Origin: Deltaproteobacteria bacterium
GTDB taxonomy: Bacteria > Myxococcota_A > UBA9160 > SZUA-336
Direction of reading: 5' to 3'
Assembly: GCA_016875225.1 (NCBI GenBank)
Contig: VGRW01000020.1
Coordinates: forward strand, 1-50,940
Length of the DNA: 50,940 nucleotides
The notes under the pieces were generated by a model that worked only from the letters and a program-made list of their open reading frames with translations, did not search any database and was not told where the DNA came from. Shown piece by piece: positions 1 to 7,791 of the stretch (positions are counted from its first letter, which is position 1; each line of letters begins with the position of its first letter). The translations under genes and the position numbers were made by a program.

Positions 1-152
1 TATGCTGATCACGAGCGGCGTCCTCCTGCGCCCGTCGACGTTCGACGAGCGTTCTGGTTTTCATCAACCAGGAGTGTACGCCGCTCTCCTTTCACCCTCG
101 CTCATACACACTCTATGCCGCAGGACCCTGGCCGCACGACGGAGAGAAGGTC

Positions 153-1601
153 GTGACGTACCCTGGCGGGGTGACGCGGGAGGTGGACTACGACGTGCGC
201 GGCCCGGTGTCGGAGATCCGGATCAAGCCGCCCGCGGGGACGCCCTTGATCGAGAAGTGGGCGTACACGTACACGGACGTCCTGAACGTGGCGACGCTGA
301 CCGACTCCGCGAGCCGCTTGACGACCTACGGCTACGACAGCCTGGACCGGCTCACCTCGGCCGATCACCCGACGCTGCCGCCGCCGCTGGACACGCTGCC
401 GGACCTGGAGACCTTCGCGTACGACGGGGTGGGGAACCGGACGATGAGCGGCTACGCGCACGATGCCAACCACCGGATGCGGACGAGCCCGGGGCACAGC
501 TACGACTACGACGACGACGGGAACACGAAGGTGCGGGACCCCGGGACGAGCGGCCAGGCGAGCTACACGTGGGACCTGGAGAACCGGCTCACGGCCTACG
601 CGAGCGGGGCGACGAGCGCGGCGTACACGCAGGATCCGTTCGCGCGGCGGCTGAGGAAGTCCGTCGGCTCGACGACGACGTGGTACCTGTGGTCGGGGGA
701 TCGGCTGCTGGCGGAGTACAGCGGCGCGGGCACGCGCACCACGCGCTACACGCCGCTCGACGGCTTCGCGCCGGCGCAGATGGCGGTGCCGAGCGGCGGA
801 AGCGAGCTGATCTACGACGTGCACGCGGATCGCTTGGACACGCCGCGGGTGATGACGTCGTCCGCCGGCGCGGTGGTCTGGCAGGCCGCGTACGAAGCGT
901 ACGGCCAGGCGCATCTCGCGACCGGACTCTCGACCCCGCTCAACGTCCGCCTGCCGGGGCAGTATCTCGATGCGGAGTCATCGCTGCACTACAACTTCTT
1001 CAGAACGTATGACCCGGGCACGGGACGCTACGTCTCCGCCGATCCCATCGGGCAGGCAGGCGGGATCAACGTCTATCGCTACGCGCGGAACAACCCGCTT
1101 CGCTTCTTCGATCCCTTCGGCTTGGAGGAAGGCAGCGCTTCCAATGTGAAGAAGAGGAAGGCGGTTGCTCAGTGGGCCCTCGATCAGAACGGGAGCACGG
1201 ACTTCTCCTACGACGCCAACCTGTCGCCACAGTACCCGGCGGGGTCCAACAAGTGCAGCGGGTTCACGTGCGCCGCAGCTGCTAGCTCAGGTGCTGACAC
1301 GACGGTCACCGTGCCCGACGGAGAGGGCGGCACCAAAGATCGTTGCCCCACTGCAGCAGAGTTGGGGAGAGGAAGCGTTCCGGATTGGAGGTTGCTTGGT
1401 CCCGGCGAATCACCGGAGGCCGGTGACATCATGGCGGACCCATTCACCGGCGGCGTACCGGGTGTGACGGGGCATGCGGCTGTCGTGGTGCCCGACGGCT
1501 CGGGCGGCACGACTACGCAAGGTGCGCATGCCAACCGAGTCGGTCCCCCCGGAGCTGACCACCCCTCGAACCCTCGCTACAGGCGATACACAGGAGACTG
1601 A
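153..1601 (+). CDS. RHS repeat-associated core protein with C-terminal NlpC/P60- or CHAP-like toxin domain (N-terminally short)
   Basis: YD-repeat shell fragments (YDSLDRLTS, FAYDGVGNRT, DLENRLTAY) run to the classic RHS core end, with NNPLRFFDPFGL closing at about residue 324. DPxGL marks the boundary where RHS proteins release a variable C-terminal toxin. The last 158 residues hold KCSGFTC (Cys368), then GDIMAD and GHAAVVV (His441). This Cys...GD...His order is that of NlpC/P60 or CHAP peptidoglycan hydrolases, so a cell-wall-degrading toxin is inferred. At 482 residues it is far shorter than full RHS proteins (usually over 1000). The frame is closed by a TGA at 6-8, and translation from there to the GTG at 153 does not look like RHS. 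It is therefore a displaced tip, a 5' frameshift, or a remnant. The toxin part is less GC-rich than neighbours. A signal-peptide gene follows after one base. No VgrG, Hcp or PAAR gene is visible. Confidence 0.8.
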   Translation: MTYPGGVTREVDYDVRGPVSEIRIKPPAGTPLIEKWAYTYTDVLNVATLTDSASRLTTYGYDSLDRLTSADHPTLPPPLDTLPDLETFAYDGVGNRTMSGYAHDANHRMRTSPGHSYDYDDDGNTKVRDPGTSGQASYTWDLENRLTAYASGATSAAYTQDPFARRLRKSVGSTTTWYLWSGDRLLAEYSGAGTRTTRYTPLDGFAPAQMAVPSGGSELIYDVHADRLDTPRVMTSSAGAVVWQAAYEAYGQAHLATGLSTPLNVRLPGQYLDAESSLHYNFFRTYDPGTGRYVSADPIGQAGGINVYRYARNNPLRFFDPFGLEEGSASNVKKRKAVAQWALDQNGSTDFSYDANLSPQYPAGSNKCSGFTCAAAASSGADTTVTVPDGEGGTKDRCPTAAELGRGSVPDWRLLGPGESPEAGDIMADPFTGGVPGVTGHAAVVVPDGSGGTTTQGAHANRVGPPGADHPSNPRYRRYTGD

Positions 1602-1602
1602 G

Positions 1603-2067
1603 ATGCGAGTTGTCGTCGGCGCGGCGGCTGTGGTCGGGTCGCTAGCGCTTCAGTTCGTTGTCTGCGCCTCCGCGGTCCCCGCCGAAGCTCCCGGGGTTGT
1701 CGTCGCCGTGGTCGAGCCGCACGCGAAGGGTTCCGAGTCAGGCGAACTCGGCTTCTCGGTCTCACTCGGAGAATCGGAGCTGACGAACGCGCTTACGATC
1801 CTGAACGGACTTGCCCGACCCGGCGGTGAGCGATTGACGCTGGAGAGCCAGCCCTTGGCGATTCTGATTCGCGAGGACGTTCCGATTGGCACCCTAGGAC
1901 TCCTCGTGTCGATGGCGACCAAGGCTGGCTACTCCGTCGACAACATCACGGTCTTTCTCTTCGACGCTGAACGGAGGTCGATGCAGCCGATTCCGGGCTA
2001 CCGCAGCGTCCAGTTCTCAATGGCCCCCGACGTGATCGCCGGTCTCCTCGGTCGTAGTGCAAGATAA
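1603..2067 (+). CDS. Exported hypothetical protein, putative immunity protein for the RHS toxin
   Basis: 154 residues with an N-terminal signal peptide (basic start, hydrophobic stretch, cut probably near residue 29 after ASAVPAEA). The ATG lies one base after the RHS stop, with AGGAG at 1592-1596 inside the RHS 3' end at good spacing, so the two genes are translated as a pair. I recognise no family. The mature part is a mixed alpha/beta sequence without Cys or catalytic motifs. Position directly after a polymorphic toxin domain is the usual place for an immunity gene, and a periplasmic destination fits protection against a peptidoglycan-cleaving toxin. G+C is lower than in the rest of the window (about 60 % in the stretch I counted), as expected for exchanged toxin/immunity cassettes. 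The immunity role is inference from context. Confidence 0.65.
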   Translation: MRVVVGAAAVVGSLALQFVVCASAVPAEAPGVVVAVVEPHAKGSESGELGFSVSLGESELTNALTILNGLARPGGERLTLESQPLAILIREDVPIGTLGLLVSMATKAGYSVDNITVFLFDAERRSMQPIPGYRSVQFSMAPDVIAGLLGRSAR

Positions 2068-2432
2068 CAGTGGGAGGATTCGCTGGGATCGCGAGGGGCG
2101 GTGCGGGGTTGGCGGGAGGCACAGCGCCGAGCACGATCGGCTCCAAGCGACGCCGATCGGTGTCTAGACGCTCTTCAGGCCATGGGGTGGGCATCCGGTG
2201 AGCGATCCGAAGACCGGCGAGACTTGGAGCCGTCGCGAGTATGGGCTCGCCGTCGCGCGGTTGCTTCTCGCAGTCGCGCTCATGGTCGTCCCGTTCTTCC
2301 CCTCCCCCTCGGTCGCGGGTGCACTTCCGGCGAGCGTGCGCTTGTCCGCGCGCTTCCGTGTGAAGCAGCAGGTCACGGCCGCTTCGGCCCGCGGCGTCGG
2401 GTGCCCGGCGATCGAACATCTGCCACCGCCCG
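2068..2432. other. Gap of about 365 bp, mostly non-coding
   Basis: The space lies between the convergent putative immunity gene and the beta-propeller lipoprotein gene. It holds one perfect 8-bp inverted repeat (2134-2159, listed separately) and one doubtful short reading frame (2198-2473). No RNA gene or insertion-sequence ends were recognised. Confidence 0.5.
2134..2159. repeat. Inverted repeat, possible terminator stem after the RHS/immunity unit
   Basis: CGATCGGC at 2134-2141 is exactly mirrored by GCCGATCG at 2152-2159 across a 10-base loop. It lies 67 bases after the putative immunity stop codon. No T-run follows, so a Rho-independent terminator is not assured; it could also be a protein-binding palindrome. 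Confidence 0.4.
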
Positions 2433-2473
2433 CTACTTCGCCAGCGTCACGCGGACGATCCGGTCGCCCTTGA
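2198..2473 (+). CDS. Doubtful small protein with one hydrophobic segment
   Basis: A GTG-started frame of 91 codons whose first 42 residues resemble a signal or membrane segment (LAVARLLLAVALMVVPFF). The rest is low-complexity Ala/Arg/Pro sequence typical of chance frames in GC-rich DNA, and it runs 41 bases into the 3' end of the opposite-strand lipoprotein gene. There is no clear ribosome-binding site. It is listed only because the gap is otherwise empty. Confidence 0.15.
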   Translation: MSDPKTGETWSRREYGLAVARLLLAVALMVVPFFPSPSVAGALPASVRLSARFRVKQQVTAASARGVGCPAIEHLPPPATSPASRGRSGRP

Positions 2474-3503
2474 AGCTGCCGATCACGAGCTCGTCGCCGA
2501 TTCGCAGCGCCGCCGTTCCGGCGCCCATCGGCGCGCCGCGATTCTCGTAGAGCGAGCGCGGAGCGAGTGACTCGGGGTCGAGCGCGAGGATCGAGAAATG
2601 GAACGGACAGGCGCCGCGTTCGATATCGCCGCAGGCGAGCATCTCGTTGAGCGGCGCGTTGTGCGAGGCGACCAGCAGGCTTCCGTCGGGGCTCCAGAGT
2701 ATGTTGTCGGGGCTTGCGATCTCGACCGAGGCGAGCGTCTCGCCGGTCTTCCGCGACAGCTTGCGCACCTCGTCGGCCAGGTAGAGGTCCACGTACAGGC
2801 TCTCGCCGTCCGCCGACACCTCGATCCCGTTCGGCATCGCAGCGTCGGTACCGGGCAGCTTCGAGAAGCCCGCGTCCGGGTGCCATTCGATCACCCAGCC
2901 GGTCGCCAGGCCGAGCGCTCCCTTCAGCATCGCGACCAGGCCGCCGCCCCTGGGCATCATGTTCGTGGCCACGAAGCCGCCGTCCGGCAGCGCTGCGACG
3001 TCGTTCAGCCAGGTCTTCTCCGGTGCGATCGCGCAGCCGCGCCAGCTGAGCGCCGGGCCGGCTTCCGAGTCACTGACTTCGAAGAACTCGATCGACTCCC
3101 GCCCGCCGTGATTCACGACCAGCAGCTGATGAGTCCCGTCGGGGCGCGTGGAGAGCGCGAGGCCGTGCGGGCTGAACGCGGCGTCGGGCGCGGCGGTGCA
3201 GCTCGCCTCGCCCCAGCCCGGAGCGGCCGCGCGGCGCTCCGCGGGCGTGCCGGCGAAGGCGGGCGATATGGCGTCGCTCGCGAGCTCGAAGAAGACCAGG
3301 CTTCCGGACTTGGAGCCGTCCATCTCGCCCATCTGGCTGATCACCAGGCTGCGCCCGCCGGGGAGCAGGGCGAGGTCCTCGGGGTTCTGGAAGCCGCAGA
3401 CCGGCCGCGCGTTTCCGACCGGCGCGCAGTCGACGATCGGATCGAGCGGAGACGAGCAGGCGCAGGCCAGGGCGACGGCTGCGAGCGCGAGGATCGGCCT
3501 CAT
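2433..3503 (-). CDS. SMP-30/gluconolactonase-like beta-propeller lipoprotein
   Basis: 356 residues starting MRPILALAA with a short hydrophobic leader ending in two cysteines (ALACACSS), which suggests a lipoprotein or exported protein. The mature part carries repeated blade-like segments (FSPHGLALS, LNDVAALPDGG, MPNGIEVSADGESLYV, SPDNILWSPDGSLLV) like SMP-30/gluconolactonase and arylesterase-type six-bladed propellers. Asn/Asp residues in such blades normally bind a divalent metal. The substrate cannot be told from sequence. The ATG overlaps the stop of the exodeoxyribonuclease III gene in a 4-base ATGA, so it is the second gene of that transcript by translational coupling. The pairing of a periplasmic propeller with a DNA-repair enzyme has no obvious functional logic. 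Longer upstream in-frame extension is not used because it runs through the xthA-like gene on the same strand. Confidence 0.8.
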   Translation of the reverse strand: MRPILALAAVALACACSSPLDPIVDCAPVGNARPVCGFQNPEDLALLPGGRSLVISQMGEMDGSKSGSLVFFELASDAISPAFAGTPAERRAAAPGWGEASCTAAPDAAFSPHGLALSTRPDGTHQLLVVNHGGRESIEFFEVSDSEAGPALSWRGCAIAPEKTWLNDVAALPDGGFVATNMMPRGGGLVAMLKGALGLATGWVIEWHPDAGFSKLPGTDAAMPNGIEVSADGESLYVDLYLADEVRKLSRKTGETLASVEIASPDNILWSPDGSLLVASHNAPLNEMLACGDIERGACPFHFSILALDPESLAPRSLYENRGAPMGAGTAALRIGDELVIGSFKGDRIVRVTLAK

Positions 3504-4279
3504 CGCAGCACCGCCAGCACCGGCGCGTGGTCGCTCGCTCCCTTTCCCTTGCGCTCGTCTCGATCGATCACGACGTCCTCCAGTCTCTCGATCAGCGGTC
3601 GCGAAAGCAGCACGTGGTCGATTCGCAGGCCGCGGTTCTTCGGGAAGCCGAGCTCCCGGTAGTCCCACCAGGTGAACGCGACACGCTCGGGATAGCGCGC
3701 CCGGAACGCGTCGACGAGCCCCCAGTCGAGCACCCGGGCCAGCGCGGCGCGCTCGGGCTCGGAGCAGAGCACCTGGCCGCGCCAGGCCTCGGGGTCGTGC
3801 ACGTCGGCGTCGGCCGGCGCGACGTTGAAGTCGCCGGCCAGCGCGAGCGGCTGCGACGCGTCGGCCTCGCGCTCGAGCATCCGGCGCAGCCGTTCGAGCC
3901 ACTCGAGCTTGTAGGCGTACTTCTCCGTTCCCACCGCCTGGCCGTTGGGCACGTAGGCGCAGATCACCCGCACGTCCGCGACCGTCGCCGCGATCAGGCG
4001 CGCCTGGCCGTCGTCCGCTCCGTCGCGAAAGCCGCACGTGACCTCGGCGGGCTCGCTCCTGGCCAGGATCGCCACACCGTTGTAGGACTTCTGTCCCGCG
4101 AACGCGGTCGCGTAGCCGGCTTCGCGGAGCGCGGCGACCGGAAAGTCGGCGTCGGTGACCTTCGTCTCCTGGAGGCAGACGACGTCGGGCGCGTGGCGAG
4201 CGAGCAGGGCGATCAGCCGCTCCAGTCGCTGCCGGATCGAGTTCACGTTCCAGGTAACCAGCTTCACGCTGGCGGGCAT
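3500..4279 (-). CDS. xthA: Exodeoxyribonuclease III (AP endonuclease, EEP fold)
   Basis: 259 residues from MPASVKLVTWNVNSIRQR. The exonuclease-endonuclease-phosphatase motifs appear in order: TWNVNSIR (metal-side Asn), VCLQETKV (catalytic Glu), ALAGDFNVAP (Asp and Asn), LRIDHVLLS and GASDHAPV (the terminal Asp-His pair). Length and motif spacing match the ExoIII/ExoA family, which cleaves DNA at abasic sites and trims 3' blocks in base-excision repair in the cytoplasm. An upstream in-frame start would add 12 residues without family resemblance, so the start at 4279 is preferred. The gene is divergent from the cyclase gene across 53 bases and coupled by ATGA to the following lipoprotein gene. 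Confidence 0.95.
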   Translation of the reverse strand: MPASVKLVTWNVNSIRQRLERLIALLARHAPDVVCLQETKVTDADFPVAALREAGYATAFAGQKSYNGVAILARSEPAEVTCGFRDGADDGQARLIAATVADVRVICAYVPNGQAVGTEKYAYKLEWLERLRRMLEREADASQPLALAGDFNVAPADADVHDPEAWRGQVLCSEPERAALARVLDWGLVDAFRARYPERVAFTWWDYRELGFPKNRGLRIDHVLLSRPLIERLEDVVIDRDERKGKGASDHAPVLAVLR

Positions 4280-4297
4280 CGTAGCCAAGAACCCCGC

Positions 4298-4326
4298 TTG
4301 ACGGGTCCGGAACACGGGCCGAAGGT
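4298..4326 (+). promoter_or_regulatory. Possible sigma-70-type promoter giving a leaderless or near-leaderless cyclase transcript
   Basis: TTGACG (4298-4303), a 17-base spacer and GAAGGT (4321-4326). The ATG follows 6 bases after the -10-like hexamer, leaving almost no 5' leader and no Shine-Dalgarno sequence. The -10 keeps only the A and final T of the consensus. Confidence 0.35.
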
Positions 4327-4332
4327 GATTGC

Positions 4333-7300
4333 ATGCTCTGCGCGAGCTGCGGGACGGAGCTCCTGCCCGGAAAGAAGTTCTGCCATGCGTGTGGCGCCCC
4401 GGCGGCGACCGCGTGCGCGTTCTGTGGCGCCAGGGTCGAGCCCGGCTGGCGCTTCTGTCCCGAGTGCGGGCGCGCGCAAGATGCGCCGGCGCCGGCGGCC
4501 CGCGAAGAGAGGCCCGCGCGGCGGATTCCGGAGACGCTCGCGACGCGAATCCGCGCCTCGCAAGCGGTGGCCGGGGAGCGCAAGCGCGCGACCGTCTTCT
4601 TCTGCGATCTGGTCGATTCGACCGCGCTCGCGGAGCGCCTCGATCCCGAGATCTACCGCGAGCTGCTCGACCGCTATCTCGAGCTCGCCTTCGCCCAGAT
4701 CTATCGCTTCGAGGGGATCGTGAATCAGCTCGCCGGCGACGGGTTGATGGCGCTCTTCGGCGCGCCGATCGCCCACGAGGACGCGCCGGAGCGCGCCGTC
4801 CGCGCCGCGCTGGCGATCCAGGCGTCGCTCGCGGATCTCTCCGATCGCCTGCTCGCCGAGCGCGGCGTCGAGCTCCGCGCGCGCATCGGCATCCACACCG
4901 GGATCGTCGTCGCCGGAACCGTCGGCAACGACCAGAAGATGGACTACACCGCGATCGGCGACACGACGAACCTTGCGGCGCGGCTGCAGTCCCTGGCCAC
5001 GCCGGGAACGATCCTGATCTCGGAGGCGACGCTCGCGCTGCTGCGCGGGGCGTTCGCGACCGAGCCGGCGGGCCCGTTCGAGGTGAAGGGCAAGAGCGAG
5101 CCGGTGAGCGCGCACCAGGTGCTCGGATTGGCCGCGCGCGAGCCGACGTTCAGCGGCGAGCGCGGCGAGCTCACGCCGCTGTTCGGGCGCGAGGCCGAGC
5201 TCGCGCAGCTCGAGGCCTGCTTCGATCGACTCCAGGCGGGGCTCGCGCAGGTCGTCTCGATCGTCGGCGAGGCGGGGATCGGCAAGTCGCGGCTCGTGCA
5301 CGAGCTGAAGAAGCGCCTCGCCGGCCGCGAGCTCGAGCTGCTCGAGACGCGCTGCTCCTCGCTCACGCGCTCGGTGCCGTACGCGCCCTGGGCGGCGATG
5401 CTGAAGCGCTGGTTCGACGTCGCGCCCGACGACGACCGCGCTTGCGCCTGCGAGAAGATCTCGTCGCGGCTCCGGGATCCGGACGGCCAGGTGGACGAGG
5501 GCTACGCAGATCTGTGCTGGCTGCTCTCGCTCCCGGCGGAGGGGCGAGAAGCCACGCCGGACGGGCCGGCGCACCAGCGCGGCTTCGAGGCCGTCTCGCG
5601 GCTGATCGAGAGCACCTCCCTGCGTGTGCCCGTGGTGATGATCATCGAGGATCTGCACTGGCTCGACGACGCCTCGCGCGAGGTGCTCGAGATGGCCGTC
5701 GCGCGCACCGACACCGCGCGCGTGATGATCGTGACGACGCACCGCCCAGATCACCGGCCGAACTGGCAGTCGAACGCCGCGCTCACGCAGCTGCGGCTGC
5801 GGCCGCTCGCCGAAGCCGACGCGGCGCGCATCGTGCGCGCGCGCGCGGGCGGCCCGGTTCCGCGCGAGGTCGAGAGCCTGATCCTGCGCAAGGCCGAAGG
5901 GAATCCCTTCTATCTCGAGGAGCTCACGCGCTCGCTGGTCGAGGACGGCACCCTGGTCGCGCGCGACGGGCGGGTCGTCGCGACGCGCCGCGCCGAAGAG
6001 ATCCGCATTCCCGACACGATCGGCGAGGTGCTCGGCGCGCGCATCGACCGCCTGCGGCCCGCCGCGAAGCGGGTGGCGCAGGTCGCCGCCGTGCTCGGCC
6101 GGCAGTTCCGCCTGCGGCATCTCGAAGCGCTGCTCGCGGGCGAGGCGATCGACGTCGAGTCGGAGCTCGGCGAGCTCGAGCGGCGCGGCGTGCTGCACCG
6201 GAACGGCGGTATGGCGCACGACGAGTTCCTCTTCGGCGAGAGCCTGACCCAGGAGGTCGCCTACGAGGGCCTGCTGCTGCGCGAGCGGCGCTCGCTGCAC
6301 GATCGCGCCGCGGCCCTGCTCGACGCCGAAGGCCGCGATCCGACACAGGTCGGTGACGCCCGCGGCGGGCTGGCGCTGGCGGCGCATCACCTGGCCCGCG
6401 GCGACGACCGCGTGGGGGGAATCCGCGCGCTGCTCGCGGCGGGGCAGCAGGCGCAGGCGCTGCCCTCGTACGGGGACGCGATGCGGCTCTACCGCGAGGC
6501 GTGGCGTCTGGCCGAGGGAACGCTCGACGAGTCGCGCAGCCCCACGCCCGAGCTGAAGCGCGTCGCGCTCGAGGCCGCGGTGGGGCTGTGCTCGGCCGCG
6601 GCGATCTACGGCGACTCCGAATCCGACGCGGACCAGCGCGCGGCGAGCCGCGGCATCTCGCTCGCGGAAGAGATCGGCGATCTCGAGCTGCACTCGAATC
6701 TGCTCGCCGCCTACGGTCTGTTGACCCTGAACGGCCCGCTGGAGCGATTCGACGAGGGCATGGCGATGGTCGAGCGCAGCGTCGAGATCGCGCGCCGCGC
6801 GGGCTCGCCGACCTCTCTGCTTCGAGCGGTTCGCGGGATGATCTTCGCCTGCGTGCTCGACGCGCGCTTTGCCGAGGCGGGCCGGCTGGCCGACGAGATC
6901 CTCGCCGCACTGGAGCGCAGCGGCGACGCCCGGCGCGGAACCGATCCCTACATGGGCGCGCGCTTCTTCCGCGCCCGACTGCTCGTCGACAGCGACGACT
7001 TCGCGACGGCCGTGCCCTGGGTCGCGGAGTCGTTCGCGCTCGCCGATCGCTTCGGGAACCGCACGGTGAAGGCCGCCTCGGCGTCGATGCTGGCCTGGAT
7101 CGCCTTCCTGCGCGGCGAGTACGCCGAGGCCGAGCGCTGGGCGAAGCTCGCGCTGCCGATCGCCGAGGCGATCGAGAGCCTGGCGGCGCTGCGCTCCGCG
7201 AGCGCGACGCTTCTGCTCGTGCGCGCGCAGCGCGGCGAGCGGGGCGTCTCCGGCGCCGAGATCGACCGGCTCGAACGCGGCCTTCTCTCCAGCGGGGATC

Positions 7301-7716
7301 TCGGCTCCGGCTCGGAGACGATCGTCGAGGCGCTGCTCGAGAACGGCGAGGTCTCGCGCGCCCGGCGCCTGGCCGAGGCGCGCGTGGCGCGTGCCGGCGG
7401 ACGGCTTCGCCAGGCGAAGGCCGCCCTCTCGCTGGGCATGGTCGCGCTGGCTTCCGGCCCCGACGAGCTCGACACCGCCGAGCGTCGCTTCGGAGAGGCC
7501 GTCTCTCGCGCGCGCGAGTGCGGACTCCGACAGGTCGAAGGCCGAGCCAGGCTCGGCCTGGCCGAGGTCGCCCGCGCGCGAGGTGACGAGGCGGCGAAGA
7601 TCGGTCACGCGAAGCAGGCGATCGCGCTGCTGCGTCCGCTCGGCCTGCAGCACTACGCGACGCGCGCCGCCGGCCTGCTCCTCGAACGGATCGAGGAGTC
7701 CTCGCCGAACGCATGA
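4333..7716 (+). CDS. Zinc-ribbon / class III nucleotidyl cyclase / AAA-type ATPase / TPR signalling protein
   Basis: 1127 residues, cytoplasmic. Residues 3-45 hold two Cys-x2-Cys zinc ribbons (CASC, CHAC, CAFC, CPEC). Residues about 83-265 are a class III cyclase homology domain: metal aspartates Asp92 (FFCDLVDST) and Asp136 (LAGDGLMA), then DYTAIGDTTNLAARL with the transition-state Asn213 and Arg217. All catalytic positions appear kept, so it should make cAMP or cGMP; which base is not clear. An ATPase module follows (Walker A GEAGIGKS at 312-319, Walker B IIEDLHWLDD near 436-445), then a helical C-terminus with TPR-like repeats. The architecture matches the large adenylate cyclases with AAA/TPR regions found in actinobacteria and myxobacteria. 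It stands alone on its transcript; the WS/DGAT gene follows after 75 bases. Confidence 0.9.
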   Translation: MLCASCGTELLPGKKFCHACGAPAATACAFCGARVEPGWRFCPECGRAQDAPAPAAREERPARRIPETLATRIRASQAVAGERKRATVFFCDLVDSTALAERLDPEIYRELLDRYLELAFAQIYRFEGIVNQLAGDGLMALFGAPIAHEDAPERAVRAALAIQASLADLSDRLLAERGVELRARIGIHTGIVVAGTVGNDQKMDYTAIGDTTNLAARLQSLATPGTILISEATLALLRGAFATEPAGPFEVKGKSEPVSAHQVLGLAAREPTFSGERGELTPLFGREAELAQLEACFDRLQAGLAQVVSIVGEAGIGKSRLVHELKKRLAGRELELLETRCSSLTRSVPYAPWAAMLKRWFDVAPDDDRACACEKISSRLRDPDGQVDEGYADLCWLLSLPAEGREATPDGPAHQRGFEAVSRLIESTSLRVPVVMIIEDLHWLDDASREVLEMAVARTDTARVMIVTTHRPDHRPNWQSNAALTQLRLRPLAEADAARIVRARAGGPVPREVESLILRKAEGNPFYLEELTRSLVEDGTLVARDGRVVATRRAEEIRIPDTIGEVLGARIDRLRPAAKRVAQVAAVLGRQFRLRHLEALLAGEAIDVESELGELERRGVLHRNGGMAHDEFLFGESLTQEVAYEGLLLRERRSLHDRAAALLDAEGRDPTQVGDARGGLALAAHHLARGDDRVGGIRALLAAGQQAQALPSYGDAMRLYREAWRLAEGTLDESRSPTPELKRVALEAAVGLCSAAAIYGDSESDADQRAASRGISLAEEIGDLELHSNLLAAYGLLTLNGPLERFDEGMAMVERSVEIARRAGSPTSLLRAVRGMIFACVLDARFAEAGRLADEILAALERSGDARRGTDPYMGARFFRARLLVDSDDFATAVPWVAESFALADRFGNRTVKAASASMLAWIAFLRGEYAEAERWAKLALPIAEAIESLAALRSASATLLLVRAQRGERGVSGAEIDRLERGLLSSGDLGSGSETIVEALLENGEVSRARRLAEARVARAGGRLRQAKAALSLGMVALASGPDELDTAERRFGEAVSRARECGLRQVEGRARLGLAEVARARGDEAAKIGHAKQAIALLRPLGLQHYATRAAGLLLERIEESSPNA

Positions 7717-7730
7717 ATTCGTCGAATCGA

Positions 7731-7759
7731 TTGACAGACCGCGACCCGCCGACTACCCC
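7731..7759 (+). promoter_or_regulatory. Possible promoter for the WS/DGAT gene
   Basis: A perfect TTGACA (7731-7736) is followed after 17 bases by TACCCC (7754-7759), which keeps only TA of the -10 consensus. It lies in the short gap before the acyltransferase gene, whose ribosome-binding site AGGAGA is at 7775-7780. Confidence 0.3.
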
Positions 7760-7791
7760 GGGTCGAGACACACCAGGAGAATGAGCCCCCC

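Noticed and set aside
490-560. Short tandem-looking TACGACTACGACGACGAC repeat
   Set aside because: It encodes the Tyr-Asp-rich shell repeat of the RHS protein; no separate DNA repeat element is needed to explain it.
153-1601. Type VI secretion locus around the RHS gene
   Set aside because: No VgrG, Hcp, PAAR or Tss gene is visible within the window, so a delivery route cannot be claimed.
4264-7653. A reading frame of more than 1100 codons on the minus strand opposite the cyclase gene
   Set aside because: Its translation is repetitive Arg/Ala/Gly/Glu/His sequence with no motifs, while the + strand has complete domain motifs. It is a codon-bias shadow of GC-rich coding DNA.
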